Source: Phyto melanocephala
Lineage: Eukaryota > Arthropoda > Insecta > Diptera > Rhinophoridae
Length of the DNA: 64,000 bases
Assembly: GCA_941918925.1 (NCBI GenBank)
Contig: OW799234.1
Coordinates: 127,507,395 to 127,571,394, forward strand
Direction of reading: 5' to 3'
In this document: one piece after another, positions 1 through 12,184 of the stretch
How positions within the stretch are numbered: the first letter of the stretch is position 1
How the letters are laid out: every line of letters starts with the position of its first letter
Translations under genes and position numbers: made by a program
Notes under the pieces: generated by a model
Seen by the model: only the letters and a program-made list of their open reading frames with translations
Databases searched by the model: none
Told to the model about the DNA's origin: nothing

Positions 1-2647
1 GTTTCCTCTTACAGATCTAAATGGTACTATTTTGTCATATAAGTATTGTGGTTGACGTGTATATATTATTTTATGTAAGTAAATTAGTGATTTACATTTT
101 AAAAGATTTTCAAATGTTACTCCAAAGATACGCTTCGAATAATGTGATATTCTGCTAAATCTGTTAATGCTAAATATATAGCGTGCAATATTATTAAATA
201 CAACCTTAAGTCTACTTTTATCACGCTCACCACATCCAGAAAACAATTCACATCCGTACAATAAAGTGGGTATAAGATATGTTTTAGCCAAAAGCATCCT
301 CACCCCAATAGGTGTAAACCTTTGCGGGCAGCATAAATTTCTCAACATTCCGTAAATTTTGGCTATTGCGATGCTGACATGTTCGTTCCAAAGAAGGTGT
401 TTGTTAAGAGTTACACCAAGATTTTTAACTTTATCCACTAAATCAATACATGTTCGATCGAGAACAATTTCTGGGATATAAGGCAAAGTATTTCGTTTTT
501 TTGAAATTAGCATAGCTTTGGATTTGTTAGGATTAAGACATAAGCCATTTATCGATGCCCAAGACCTAATGTTCTCAAGGTCAACATTAATTTTCGTAAC
601 ACAATCACTAATGCCTGAGACATCACAACCAATATATAGTTGCACATCATCAGCGTACATCTGAACTTCACAATACCTCAATTGAATTGGTAGATCATTA
701 GCATAAATCGAGTACAATAACGGCCCCAATATAGATCCTTGTGGTACCCCTCTTGTTAATTTCATCTTAGTAGGCTCCATGTTACCATGAAACACAGATT
801 GTGACCTTCCAGTTAAGTATGAGCGCATAAGTTTCGTCGCAGTAGTAGAAAAGTTAAAAAAATTCTCCAGTTTCACTATTAAGATATCAGCATTCACTGT
901 ATCAAATGCTTTGGAGTGATCCAGTAAAATTAAAAAGGCAACTTTGTTGTCATCTAGTTGAGATCTTAAAAAGTCTGTAACATCAACTAATGCAGATATA
1001 CAACTGTGGTGCGGTCGAAATCCAGATTGACGCGACGTAAGTAAGTTATTATCATGTATAAACTCATTTATTTGGTTGTGCATCAAACGTTCAAAAACTT
1101 TGGAGAGATATGGTAGTATGGCAATTGGACGAAACTCATGTTCTGATTTAGGAATTGGAATAATTTTTGCATGCTTCCAGTGAGTAGGAAATACAGATTT
1201 CGTAATGATGCAATTAAACAAGTAAGTTATGTAGGGCAAAATGTAAGGAAAAATTATTTTAATAAATTTTGGATGAACTCCATCGTAACTTGTAGCGTTA
1301 GATTTAATACTGGTAAAACTTTTATAAACCTCTACATCAGAAACACAATTGAATTGAAAAATAGTATGACTATTTGTCCTTTGCTGACTACTATAATAAG
1401 AAATATTGGCATTTGATTTCGGTAGGTCAGAAAATTTTAAGTTCAATTCCTCGACATTTAAATCTTTAGTACAGTTTTGGGACTTACTAGTTATACCAAT
1501 ATTCCGGATTTCATTCCATCTAGATTTATTATCTATGCAATTAATAAATTTTGTTTCATAATAACTAGATTTTGCAATTTTAATTTTAGTATTTACTCTA
1601 TTTCTCATTGATAAATGCAATTCAGGAGTTTTAAAACGAGTCCATCTTGAATAAGCAATATTACGCTGGTCTATTAGTCGTTTTATCTCTTGAGTAAACC
1701 ATGGATTATCAGAAACTGTTTTTTTCTTTGATTTCAAAGGCACAAACTCGTCAAAAAGCTGTTCAATATTTCTTTGAATAAAATTCAGTTGCTTATTAAC
1801 TTCATGCATATAGTAAATGTCATCCCATTGAATTTGAGTAAGCTTTGTGAAAAGTGTATTGAAGTTTATTCGCTTAAAGTCTCTGTAGGCAAAGTTTTCC
1901 TCTGATTTATTTATTTTAAAACTGTAGCTGGTAAAAATTAAATCATGTTTTGAAAAAGATGGTGCAAAAATTTGGTCAAAAATCAAAATTTTAAATAATG
2001 AATTCGTAAAAAATATATCAAGAAGAGTATTCGAATGACTTGAATAGTGCGTTGGTACAGTCTTATTTACAGCATTCAAACCAATGTACTTCATTTCAGA
2101 TAAGAGACTCGGATCCATTAGTAGATTACAATTAAAATCACCTGCAAGCAGAATATTCGCGTATCCAGCTGCGATATTGGTCAACTGAAGAAAAAAAGAA
2201 TCATAGTTTATATTTTTATTTGGCCTATAAGCAGTTCCAACCAGCAGTTTTTCGTAACTGTTAAATATTTCAACAAAAATAAATTCAATTTTTTCACCAA
2301 CTTTCGATCTCACCTTTAATTTGCATCGAATCGTATTTTTAACATAGATGGCAACTCCACCGCCTTTTTTTCTGTTTTCTTGCACGCGATCACATCTAAA
2401 CAGTCTGTATCCCTTTAGTTTGTATAGATCATCCTTAATTTCTGCTCTAAACCATGTTTCAGAAACACATATTACATCAATATTTGAAGATTCAAAAATA
2501 AAACGGAATTCATCGATTTTTTTTTTTCAAACTTTGTGCATTAATGTGAACAATATTTAGACCATTTTTAACTTTCGAAAGTATTCGAATCATGTTATAT
2601 GTATTGTATTTGGAATTTATTCCCATATTATTTTCCAAATGATTCAT
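1..2647 (-). pseudogene. LINE ORF2: apurinic-type endonuclease + reverse transcriptase, one frameshift, partial
   Basis: Encodes the protein that nicks target DNA and reverse-transcribes the element RNA. Reading from the ATG at 2647, the endonuclease motifs appear in order: HINAQSL near residue 34, a VSETW block near 62, LLVGTAYRP, LLAGDFN near 168, and SKHDL near 231, where SDHxL is usual. The reverse transcriptase follows: FRPIAILP near 505, LLDHSKAFD near 575, RGVPQGSILGP near 632 and the catalytic MYADDV near 664. The frame then stays open to position 1 and leaves the window. The only break I found by hand translation is in an 11-base A run (plus-strand T run at about 2517-2527), where one base too many shifts the frame between HINAQSL and the next block. 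That could be a real mutation or a homopolymer sequencing error. Confidence 0.88.
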
Positions 2648-2826
2648 TATATAAAAAGCAGTGAACAGCGCAACACATCAAGTAAATTGATTTAAAAAGC
2701 GTAATGAAAATTTCAACGTAAAAAAGAGTTATAAAAAAAACTAGATTAAAATTAAGTAAATATGAATTTATAACTAAGTTAGCAATAACAAAAATTGTAT
2801 ATAATATGCAAGAGATAATGATTTGC

Positions 2827-3195
2827 CTAGGCATGGTTAATATCAATATAATTGTTATCTGTAGTACGAAATAAATTATAAATATCATTAATACTGTAGA
2901 TTCCAATGGCTTGCTCATTACGGTTAATTTTAACATAAACAATTCCATGCCTCGAGAAAACAGACGAAAACTTTTTATCCTTCCAAAACTTAACAGCTTC
3001 CATATAGATCTTAAAATTAGTTTGGGTTAAATTCTCTTTAACGTTAAAAGGAATATCTGAAGCAAATCCAATATCATTTAAGATCAAAGGTCCCTTACGA
3101 ATTTTGAGTAAATTCGAAACAGACTTTAGAAAAAAGTTTTTGTTGTATGGTGTAGCAAATCTAACAATTATTGCAGGATCATTATTATTAATTCC
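2827..3195 (-). pseudogene. LINE ORF1 C-terminal part (5' truncated)
   Basis: Open frame of about 120 codons ending at 2827, upstream of ORF2 in the same element. It reads IIVRFATPYNKN near the start and later FKIYMEAVKFWKDKKF and VFSRHGIVYVKI. This alternation of a 'NFKIYMEAVKFWKDKK' block and a 'RHGIVYVK' block resembles the C-terminal part of insect LINE ORF1 proteins, which bind element RNA. The zinc-knuckle region, if any, is missing because the copy is truncated. There is no ATG at the visible start; the frame is interrupted upstream by stops at the truncation point. Confidence 0.7.
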
Positions 3196-3214
3196 AGCTG
3201 GTTAGTGTCCTAAG

Positions 3215-4275
3215 TGTTGGTCTACTTAGACAAAATGACTCCACACAAATGTGGTGTATATTACTTTGTCATTTCGTTTGTAATTTCTACAATATTCATA
3301 TGCAACGCCATAAAAATATATCCAGCTGTCCATATGTTAGTTGAAATCAAATTTTAAATGCCGCCACCAGTTGGGGGTACGACAATTTTTTTAAATATTT
3401 GCGAATGAATTGCTTCCGAAATTTATCATAATCATTTTAAAACTTTTTGCGACATAAGCAAGTAAACGCGACTTATCACAAAATTTAAATTTTTCAGCAT
3501 AAGAATAAATTGAAGACACGTATGTTACTATTTGTAGATTTAGTAAGTCATCATTTGCTTTTTAATTCTCTAATCGGCAAAGTTATAGGAAAAAATTATT
3601 TAGAAGAATTTAATTTTTTCTTTTAATTTATATATAAAAGCCTTAAATAATATTTGAGCATTCACTTCCAAGTCATTACCTCATTTTTGAGAAAACTTAC
3701 AAATCGGTTTGAAACTAACTGAGTTATAGGCCCTAAATTTCAATTGCTTCGGTTGCATTAAAAAAATTTGAAATTCATTATAGCCGCCACTACAAAAAGG
3801 CGTAAAATAATTTTATATAAAGATCAAATCTAGTAAATAAAAGATTATCCCAATAAATGGTTGATAATTTTTTTTCTTAACCTAAGCAATATGGTCATAA
3901 AATATCAGGGCTTGACTACAGCGAATCATGCAAAAATTGAAAAAGATGGCATCGAAAATAATGTGGTCATTATAACTATGTTGGTGATTAGATGCGGTAT
4001 GAACGAATACATCATTATTACTTATTCTTTATATATTTGAAACACAAAAGCTACAAACAATCTCTTTTTTAGTTTAAAATTGAATGAGATATAAGCATCA
4101 AAATACATCGTCATCAGTATTTTTCCTGTAACTTGTAAATTAATAACAATTATTGTTTTTAACATTAAGTCAACTGAGATATTTCTATCTGGTCTTGACA
4201 AGTGAAATATAATACATCTAGGAAAAATTCTGAATACAAGATGGCATCCGAAATGATTTCAAATTTATTATTTTC
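3215..4275 (+). repeat. Degenerate copy of the hairpin-ended dispersed repeat (variant with 'gccgccactaca' modules)
   Basis: Begins with a diverged 'acacaaatgtggtgtatat...ttgtcatttcgtttgtaatttctacaatattcat' start and continues with an interior shared with the copy at 57532-58325: a 'taatcggcaaagttatagg' block, 'gccgccactacaaaa.ggcg' and several 'aagatggcatc' repeats. The LINE at 1-3195 abuts its left edge. The right end is not clear. No coding capacity. Confidence 0.55.
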
Positions 4276-4885
4276 AACACCCTTAATAGGGAAAACAAAG
4301 ATGATATTTAAATAAAATGGCGCCTTAAATATTATTTTGAACACATAAAACCGTTAATCTATTTACTTAGGCTACGCTTTGACCCACCATTTGCCAACTT
4401 CGTTTGGTGTTAGCGAAAAATATTATGTATTCCAGACCACCTTTATTCTTAAATATATTTAGCTTTATCTTCCTAAAATCGAGTTTCAACCTAATTTTAG
4501 ATCTACATATAAAAATGTGCAGGATTTAATTTGAAATATTTCTGAACAAATTTGTTTGTTATAAGTCTCTACAAAACCATTATGCGAACAGTAGTAATGT
4601 AAATACAAAACCAGTATAGTTAAGTTTTTAGCTAACCACATTCATGCAGTGACGTAAAACTTAGTCTTGACTTACTTTTTTTTAATATATTTTTTATTTT
4701 TATTCACACACCAAATAGTTGAATTTGTTCTTTTGGCAAAGAAACGAAAAAATAGTGTTTTTTTGAGTGTTTAAAGACTGCAAATTTTAATACTAAATAC
4801 GTTTTAATGTTTTTCTTCCTTTAGTCACTCCCAGCCCTTAAGGTATGCTTCAAGTTTTGAATATTCTTTACCACTTAAACTTATG
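4276..4885. other. AT-rich interval, no gene seen
   Basis: No convincing ORF or repeat end. It contains a splice-like pattern at 4823-4844: a pyrimidine tract and AG, then 18 nt reading SLPALK, then a GTATGC donor. The 3' half of this pattern is the recurring CTTAAGGTATGC motif discussed under findings, so an exon call is not justified. Confidence 0.4.
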
Positions 4886-5228
4886 TGTTGTTAGATTTAA
4901 CCTGGTCTATATGCATTTCACTAGTGCTTATGCCAGATCATCAGTAGATCTTTAAACCACAAAATTTTAAATTTTCATACACAATATGAGAATTCTAAAA
5001 AATAATAATATTCTATAAAAATTAATAAAATTGTTGGTTATGTTTATGAGAAAGTATTTATTTTTGTTTCTGGTTTTATTTAGAATTCTAATATTGTTTA
5101 TGAAAATTTTTTAATAAAACTTGAAACATTTTTAAACTTTGTCATAAATTTTGTGTTTTGAAGGACTACTGATGATCTGGCATAAGACCCAGTGAAATTC
5201 ATATAGACTAGCTTAAACCTAACAACCA
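4886..5228. mobile_element. Fold-back MITE with about 120-bp inverted arms
   Basis: The left arm (4886-5003) and right arm (5077-5228) are imperfect reverse complements. Matching blocks include 'tgttgttag', 'tctatatg.atttcact', 'cttatgccagatcatcagtag' and 'attctaa', with an AT-rich loop of about 75 bp between. No coding capacity. A target duplication is not obvious, so the superfamily is unknown. Confidence 0.8.
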
Positions 5229-6912
5229 ATAAAGCAAAAAAAAAACTTAAAAATATTGGGAGAATATTCTAAATAATTAGAAAATTTTGTACGTTATTTT
5301 ATAAGTAATTATAAAAAAGTGTTACGTTTTAAATTTCCATTACATTTAGATGTATTATTATCCTCTGCTAAGTTAGTAGCCTAAAAATAGGCAATAAATA
5401 TTTTTAGTTTAACTACAAGTAGTGCTAAAGTTTAAAATTTTAATATAAGTTTATATTTTCTTTTCTTTTCCTTTTAGTTTCTATCTAAGGTTCTTTATAT
5501 ATTTATTTGTAATTAAAAAAATTGCAAAATTTTCAGCTCCTTACTAGCGAAACACCATTTATTTCGTTTCATTTTATAGTTTCTCTTAAATACTCTTGAT
5601 GTTTTTTTTTTTTTAATTAATTTATTATTTCAAAGATTTGTAAAAATTATAGATTCATAAAAACAATTAATCTTAAATGTGTGTGTTTGTTTTTTTTTTT
5701 TTTTTATCAAAAAGTCACCAAATTAAAAAAAAAAGCCTTAAAGTATGCTGACTTTTTTTCTTATTAATTTTTCTAATTCTTTTTTTGTTTGCTCCTGGCA
5801 ACAACTACTCACAACCTTTTTTGAATTTATAACGGGAGGTCCCTTTGGTTAATTATGTGATAATTTTGCAAAGCTGCCATATTTTATGCATATGTTTGTC
5901 GTTGGAGAGTGCTATTACTGGTATTTTTGTTATTACGCCTTACGACCCTAAAGAAGACATGTATATGATATACAGTCATTGTCATAATTGCCTACAATTG
6001 TTTAAATTTTAATCTGTTTTAGTGTATTTTTGTTAGTATTTTAGTAATCCTGTTGCTAATGCGGTACTAACAGCAATCTCATTAAAAAGAAATAAATAAA
6101 AAAAAACTATTTAATACACATACAAAAATCCCTAAAAACAAACACCAACACCACAACAGTGATATACAGGTATAAAGTTGTGTATAACAAAAAAACAATA
6201 TTATATATCATTAGATCTCTACTGTGTATACAAGCCATTGCTAGGGTTTGTGTGTGTACGCAGTTTGGCAAACATAAAAAATCTTCATAAAATATGTTTT
6301 AAAAACCAACAGATACAAATTTGTAATGGTTATCATGCATATAAATTTTAAGTTTTTAATGAAACTATAAAACTTCATTTGGTGAGGTTTTCTATAGCAT
6401 ACCTTGTAGGGGAAATAAAGTTTAAATTCACATCAAGCCATAAACATCCAAGCAAAAAAGATATGCAAGAAAAAGTGAATGCATGAAGTGATTCAATGAT
6501 TAAATGAATCTTATGTGTTTATATGAATATATTAATAAACTTCACTCAATTCAGTAAAGTGCATGAAACGCATGCATTTAAGATAAAAAGAGACCCATAT
6601 TTCATGAGTTAATTTTGTTTGTTTTTACAAATTGTTGAAGATATTTGGCGTACTTTTGCATATATTTTGAGGCACATCATTTATGACAATAATTTTGGTT
6701 TTAAAGAGCCATAAGGACTCCATTATCTTGCACTATTGTTTAGAAGTTAAAAAGAATGTTATTTGCATTGAACTAATGTTAAATTTTTTGCTGGCATGTT
6801 TATAAAAACACAGATAAACACAAAAAATGGGATTAAGAAGACTGATTCTAGAGGATACTAAAAAAGTACACCTGCGTGGACGTTTTGAATTCACATCTAA
6901 ATTTTATTTCAG
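5229..6912. other. AT-rich gene-free interval
   Basis: Poly-A/T runs and scattered simple sequence. The recurring motif occurs at 5734-5749 on the plus strand, and a related form on the minus strand at about 6395-6410. No gene, RNA gene or element with clear ends recognised. Confidence 0.5.
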
Positions 6913-6958
6913 AGGCGGTTGAAGTTTGCCAGCTTTGGCCTGTACTTGCATCATATCG
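6913..6958 (+). other. GC-richer island, possible small exon (weak)
   Basis: A 46-nt island flanked by 'tttatttcag' and 'gtatat' on the plus strand, open in one frame (AVEVCQLWPV...). On the minus strand the same bases read MMQVQAKAGKLQPPLK and then a stop, so the strand is ambiguous. It stands out by base composition from its surroundings. It could be a terminal or internal exon, or chance. Confidence 0.15.
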
Positions 6959-7507
6959 GTATATAAAACTACGTTTTATTTACACCTGATCTATGCAGTA
7001 TGTAAAGCACTTTCTAGAAAATGTTAGGGCCAAGATTTGTGTAGAATTTATTAACACTTTGACTTCCCCCTTATAACAGCATTTAGTGACTTTTATTCTA
7101 ACATATCGTAAAAACACGTAGAAAAAGGGGAAGGACGGGGGACAAAATTTTTCTACGAAATTGTTGGCCATAATATTATGCTATATATAGCAGAACACAA
7201 TAAAACCTAAAACTTAATACAAACACCAAACCACAATCAATTTCAACATTCCCTATTAAGTGTTAATTTAGTATTTTGTCACATACATATGTAGTTCATC
7301 CCATCTCTGACGGTGTGTTTTGACACTCAAATACCAAATACTTTTTTATCTTCATCACAATGCCTTTAGTTTCGTTGCTAACGTTCTTCTTCGTTATCTT
7401 GTTATCATCTTTTTCCCACTTCCAATTGAAGTAAGGGAATTTGATCTTTTTGTGTTTTCATTATCTCACAAGGGAATTTGTAAGAATAAAAATGCCTGGC
7501 TGTTTGA

Positions 7508-7690
7508 AAAAAAATTTACTGCTTTTGCTATGTCAGCGGCAAGTTTACCCTTAAGGAATACAAGGTATCATTTTTCAATAGTAAAGAGGAGGATATATAT
7601 AAACTTTCTATTAAATTGGAAATTTTTCTAGATGAGCCATGGGTGCCAAAATATATCTGCCGAATTTGTTGGAACAGTTTGATGCTGTAG
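7508..7690 (+). pseudogene. Relic of a small zinc-binding (ZAD-like) domain
   Basis: A 60-codon frame without a start codon. It shows a CxC-type pair (YCFCYVSGKFTLKEY) near the start and, about 45 residues on, DEPWVPKYICRICWNSL, followed by a TAG. The pattern CxC ... P.xICxxCW resembles insect zinc-finger-associated domains (ZAD), which have two CxxC pairs and mediate dimerisation of C2H2 factors. No finger array follows. It is bounded by a TGA upstream and TAG downstream, so it is probably a decayed exon or transposon fragment. Confidence 0.3.
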
Positions 7691-9183
7691 TCTAAAGGTA
7701 ATAAAAGTTTTGATCGATTAAAGTTATTGGTTAACGTGATTAAAAGTTCAATGTGTATGAGAAAATAGAGGCAGTCGTTATTATTTGCTCACTGTAAGAG
7801 GATTATGCTATATTTTAATAGCGATTCATTTCCGACTGATTTCACATACAGGTCTGTGCAACATGTAGTTGCTTCTTAAAGATGATTTCGACCCATACAT
7901 TTCGATAAACATTTTTTCAGACAACTCAACTATACATAACCTTTCAGAAGCTATATATTTTTGAGGAAATTTTTAAAGAGAATAGACGAAGGGTGTAAAA
8001 ACATATTCTCTATAAAGAGCTATAGATTGTCTAGTCTGACTTTATACACTTTACAGGAAAGAACTATTTAAGCTTGATAAAAACCTGAGTTAGAACAATT
8101 TGAAATAGCTCTGTAAGGACTTAGATAATATGTTAGATAGTATTGTTGTGAACCTTTTAAAAGAACAGATTTAATTTTATGGCTCGCTTCAGAGAATTTT
8201 TTAAGCTTATCTTTTTAGTCGACTTCAGTATTTATAAAGATTTACAAAATTTATTTTTACTGAATTTTATATAAATACGAATAACGGAGTGTCTTATCAA
8301 CGTTAAAAATGGTATAACTGAAATATTTCCTATAAAAATAAGCCAAAAAAACTAAACAAGAACGCCGTATTGGGCTGTACGATATCTTGTATACCCTTCA
8401 CACAGTTTGTACCATCGTTTTCATACGTATATTACTTATACTAAATATTTTTCAGTAACAGTTTGCTCTTATTGCTGTTTTCGCTAAATCTACTTCTGTT
8501 TCTATAAGGACCCAGAATGTATATACTTTATGCAGCCGCTAATGAATACTGCAGAAATTACAAACAGAATAACCAATATATATTTACACTTTTAAGCCCT
8601 AATGCGAAAGGTATAAAAGTAGAAGTACTAGTCTTTTGTTGCTTATATCTCTGTAATTTATATGGTAATTTTGTTACTTTTCAAAAGTAGCAGTGTCCAG
8701 ACCACATTGAAAAATGGTGCAACTAAGGCAACATTCTGACAACTAAGGCTGAGCTAAGGCTGATTGAGGAAATTGATCATCTTAACCTTTAATTGACATT
8801 TTGTTTCTAAAACCTTTTTCCGCCGATTCCTTTTGTCGGTATTAGTTAGATCCATTGAACCAAGGTCTTATGTAAATGTTGCCGAATGTAGGTATTTTAT
8901 ATATACTTAACATATGTTTCAGCAAGTGTTGTAGAGCTGCAAAATTTAACTTTATTTGGATATGAAAAATTGAGGCAGTCCTTTTCTTTCGCTCTTATCT
9001 CTACTTGTTATGTGCCGACATAGTTGATTTTCAATAGCAGAAATTCCTAAAAGACATCTGATGAAATAATATGATACAAGAGACTAAATTATACCTGGGG
9101 GCTGCAAAGAGCTGATTTCAACATACAGATGGACAGACGGACTTACTCTTTTTTTTATATAATTTGTTGTTAATTGATAGTTC
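7691..9183. repeat. Scattered decayed fragments of the hairpin-ended repeat
   Basis: Pieces at about 7750-7900 ('gaggcagtcgttattatttgctcac', 'caggtctgtgcaacatgtag'), 8385-8410 ('tatacccttcacacag') and 8935-9150 ('gaggcagtcc...', 'gctgatttcaacatacagatggacagacgg') match the interior or end of the hairpin-ended repeat, in mixed orientations. No gene seen between them. Confidence 0.5.
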
Positions 9184-9213
9184 CTGAAGATGCTACACTA
9201 AGAAGTAGCGAAA
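9184..9213 (+). ncRNA. Hammerhead-like core motif (CTGAAGA, 5-bp hairpin, GAAA)
   Basis: CTGAAGA (9184-9190) is followed by GCTAC (9192-9196), an 8-nt loop, GTAGC (9205-9209) and GAAA (9210-9213). This is the arrangement of the conserved hammerhead ribozyme core around stem II, where the seventh core base is variable, except for one extra T before the stem. Stems I and III are not evident. A poly-A run follows about 25 bp later, suggesting the end of a retroposed sequence inserted in a repeat copy. Similarity only; self-cleavage is not shown. Confidence 0.25.
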
Positions 9214-9363
9214 TATTGAAACTATTGTTATTTTTATAAAAAAAAAAAAAAATATGTTGCATGCCCTTAGGCTCAAATAATTTAATAGAAAAAATTTAAA
9301 AAAAGAGGTCAAATAAAATAAAGAATTTTTTGAATTAATAATATGTATAATTTACGGGTCTTA

Positions 9364-9425
9364 AATCAATATTGCTTAAATTACAAACGAAATGACAAAC
9401 TTACACTTTTGTGTGAAGGGTACCA
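9364..9425 (-). repeat. End fragment of the hairpin-ended repeat
   Basis: The segment 'aaattacaaacgaaatgacaaacttacacttttgtgtgaagggtac' is the reverse complement of the conserved start of the repeat ('taccctt...tttgtcattccgtttgtaattt'). It probably belongs with the interior fragment at 8935-9150, the sequence between being a later insertion. Confidence 0.6.
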
Positions 9426-9429
9426 AAAG

Positions 9430-12180
9430 TTTAACGAAATATTCTGAAATTAGATATGAAAAGTAAAAAATGTTCATCAACAACTATATTCAATGAACAA
9501 AGTACTATGGGCGATACATACCCAAATATACCCACATAAACATGCACACATACATACATACAGCATAAATACATAAGCCCACATAAACATAAAACAAGAC
9601 AAATCCTTAAATAATTTTATGTATATAGCGAAATATACAAGTGAATTTTTATTATAGATTTTTTTTTTATTTGTTATTCAAAATAACATTATTTGTACAT
9701 TAGCTGACACAAATATACAAACATACGTACATACAAATATACAATACAACAAACTCACAATAACATTATGATTGTAATTTTTGTATAAAATTAGACTCTA
9801 ACAAAATACACACATACATACATACATATAAAAATAATGATAATGACCGACTCTCGTCGTGTTATGTCCTCTGTCAAGATGTATACGCTGAAGATATGTA
9901 TTTCAAAAATCCTAAAGAAGAGTAAAATAAAATACAAGGTGGGTTTGTTGGAGAAATAGATATAAATATAATTATATAAATTGTTAATGTTATGGCTGTT
10001 TTAAAGGAACCGTATAATAATGAAGCTTGTTAACAATTTAAAATTGAATAAACTATTGACCATGATTCTGTGCTATTAAAATTTGTAATCTTCTCTATCC
10101 CTTTTCTTTTTCTCTCCTATTAAAATGGTTAATAGTATTTGAATTTATACATACATATTTTAGCTCAATAAAAACTAGGAGTAGGTTTTTGTGGTGGCAA
10201 AAATATTTTTCCATTTCTGCTACAGGACTTTGTTTAGTCTGTGTAGGTGAATAAAGTTCAAAGTTTATTTATATTAAAGGTGTTTGTGTATAGATAAACT
10301 AACAACAATGGGTGTTTTTTTCCTCAAAGAAAATTGATAATAATTTAAATTGAAATTGGTAAGTAGACACTGAAAATTGAATAAAAGTATGAAAATTAAA
10401 TAAAGCAAATATTTCTAAAGGTAATTTATGAAATTAATTGGATTTAGAAGAAAACCAAATTTCAGTCTAGTTACAAATATAATTCGAACTGTTAAAATTA
10501 TCACTAAGATTAAATATTATTGGGCTAAAATTGTTATTATTTTTCAAATATTTTTGCTTAAAATAATTATTTAGAAATTAAAGTTATGGCCTGTATTGAG
10601 GCTGGTGTAAATAAAGTTCTACCAATAGGAAAAAGTTTGCAATAGTATGCAATTCAAAACATAAGTAACACCTTCTATTACATAAATTTCTATAGGTATT
10701 TATACAGAAGTATGTAGATACAAACTTTTTATTGGAAATCCTTTAACTAACCTTTTTTTCCACTATCTATTGGGCTCAACATGTGTGCTTTTGTAAACCC
10801 CGGAATTATTATTTATTTAAAATCTTTTGTCATCAGTTTTATTCGAAGCATATGAAAGCCTTATAAAGGATAAAACATAAAATATATTTTTTTCTTCAAT
10901 GTTATTCACACGTTCGTTACAAAAATGCTAAAATGTTGTTGTATTGACAAGTTTAATATTTTTTCATCCTGAGGGTATTGATAAGTCTTATGGTTTTATA
11001 AAACTTTACATATTCCACATTTACATATTGTTATCTACGTAAATATTAATTTTAAAAAAAGCTTACTTCGGTACATGATTTTAATTAGAAAAAAAAATTT
11101 CTAACGATTTCAATGTTAAGAGTAGCAAGACCTTACAACTGTCGCAAAATTAAATTAACAAAACTTGTAGGTATTTCGACGTTTGTCTTATTAAATTTTG
11201 ATGCTTTTAAAACACGAGTAGCTTTTCTTTTCGTTTACTTAAACAATTATGCTTTAAATTAAATTACTTTACAGCCTGTTAGTATGCAATAAAGTTAAAT
11301 AAAAAAAAGTGTTTTATTACAGCATATTTAAGGAATTTCAATATAAACGTTATGCAAGCACGTAAATGTTTTTTCCTTGGCTACATGCTTTACAATAATT
11401 GCTCTTTAGTTTTTGTGGCTTATTATTTTGCACTTCATAACACATGCAGACGTTAGCCTATTTTTAGGCTGCCAAATGAGAATAATATATTAAATGGCTA
11501 AATAAACAATGCACGATATAAAAGAAAATGAACATGCAATTGTATTTGTATTTGTGTGATATTTATGAATTTATTTTTTATATGTTTTTATAAAAGCCTC
11601 ATCATTTGCGGTATAAATGGCTTAAGAATTATTTTATAATAAAATTTTCCATTAAAGTACACAAGGAACCTAAAATATTTAAATGCATTTTGTAAAGTTA
11701 AAAAAATCGCTTTTTATGAGAGGATTATCTAAAACACATTTATTTCAGTATGTTTGTGAAGAGTTTAAGAAGCATAATTTTGATCCCATAAGACAGCCCG
11801 GTAAGTTCTAAAACCAGAAGATGTAATCTATACACACTAGGTTATTACAAAATATCGTAGGATTTACTAGGAATCAACGAGTGCTATTGTCCAAATTGTA
11901 CTTAATAAAAATTTTTACATTAAACCGCAGTGAAAGGAATAATTATATAAAACATTTTTGATAGTCAATTGGAGAAATTATATTTAGAGCTTTTTAAATT
12001 GTGTTATCTTTGATATTAACAAGCGGTTCTTAAAGTGTGTATATCCTAACAGCCAAAACTTTTTAACAGCGTTGAAATTTTTTTGTTTTGTTATAATATT
12101 GTAGTAAAACACATGGGAAATTTGGATGCCTTAAGCTTAATGCTCTTGTTTACGTATAGCTGTTACTTTCCCTTTTTTAA
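9430..12180. other. AT-rich gene-free interval
   Basis: Short ACAT/ACATAC microsatellites near 9545-9565, 9720-9745 and 9808-9830, and homopolymer tracts. No ORF with protein-like composition, no RNA gene and no element ends recognised. Confidence 0.5.
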
Positions 12181-12184
12181 TTTT

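Larger units (their letters stand above)
1..3195 (-). mobile_element. Jockey-group non-LTR retrotransposon (LINE), 3' end off the left edge
   Basis: Minus-strand LINE carrying the 3' part of ORF1, a roughly 180-bp spacer, and a long ORF2 with endonuclease and reverse transcriptase domains. The element enters the window from the left in its ORF2 C-terminal region, so its 3' UTR is not visible. Its 5' side is truncated: the ORF1 frame meets a stop immediately upstream near 3197 and the sequence then changes into an unrelated dispersed repeat whose conserved start is about 3222. Apart from one homopolymer frameshift the ORFs are open, so this is a fairly young copy compared with other elements here. 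Jockey-type assignment rests on domain order and motif style, not on a database comparison. Confidence 0.9.

Noticed and set aside
5464..5492. 12-nt micro-exon after 'ttttcttttccttttag'
   Set aside because: The donor (gttctt) is weak and such short matches are expected by chance in T-rich DNA.
7320..7631. 103-codon plus-strand frame starting MTLKYQ
   Set aside because: No protein-like signature; the ZAD-like relic overlaps it in a different frame and is more convincing.
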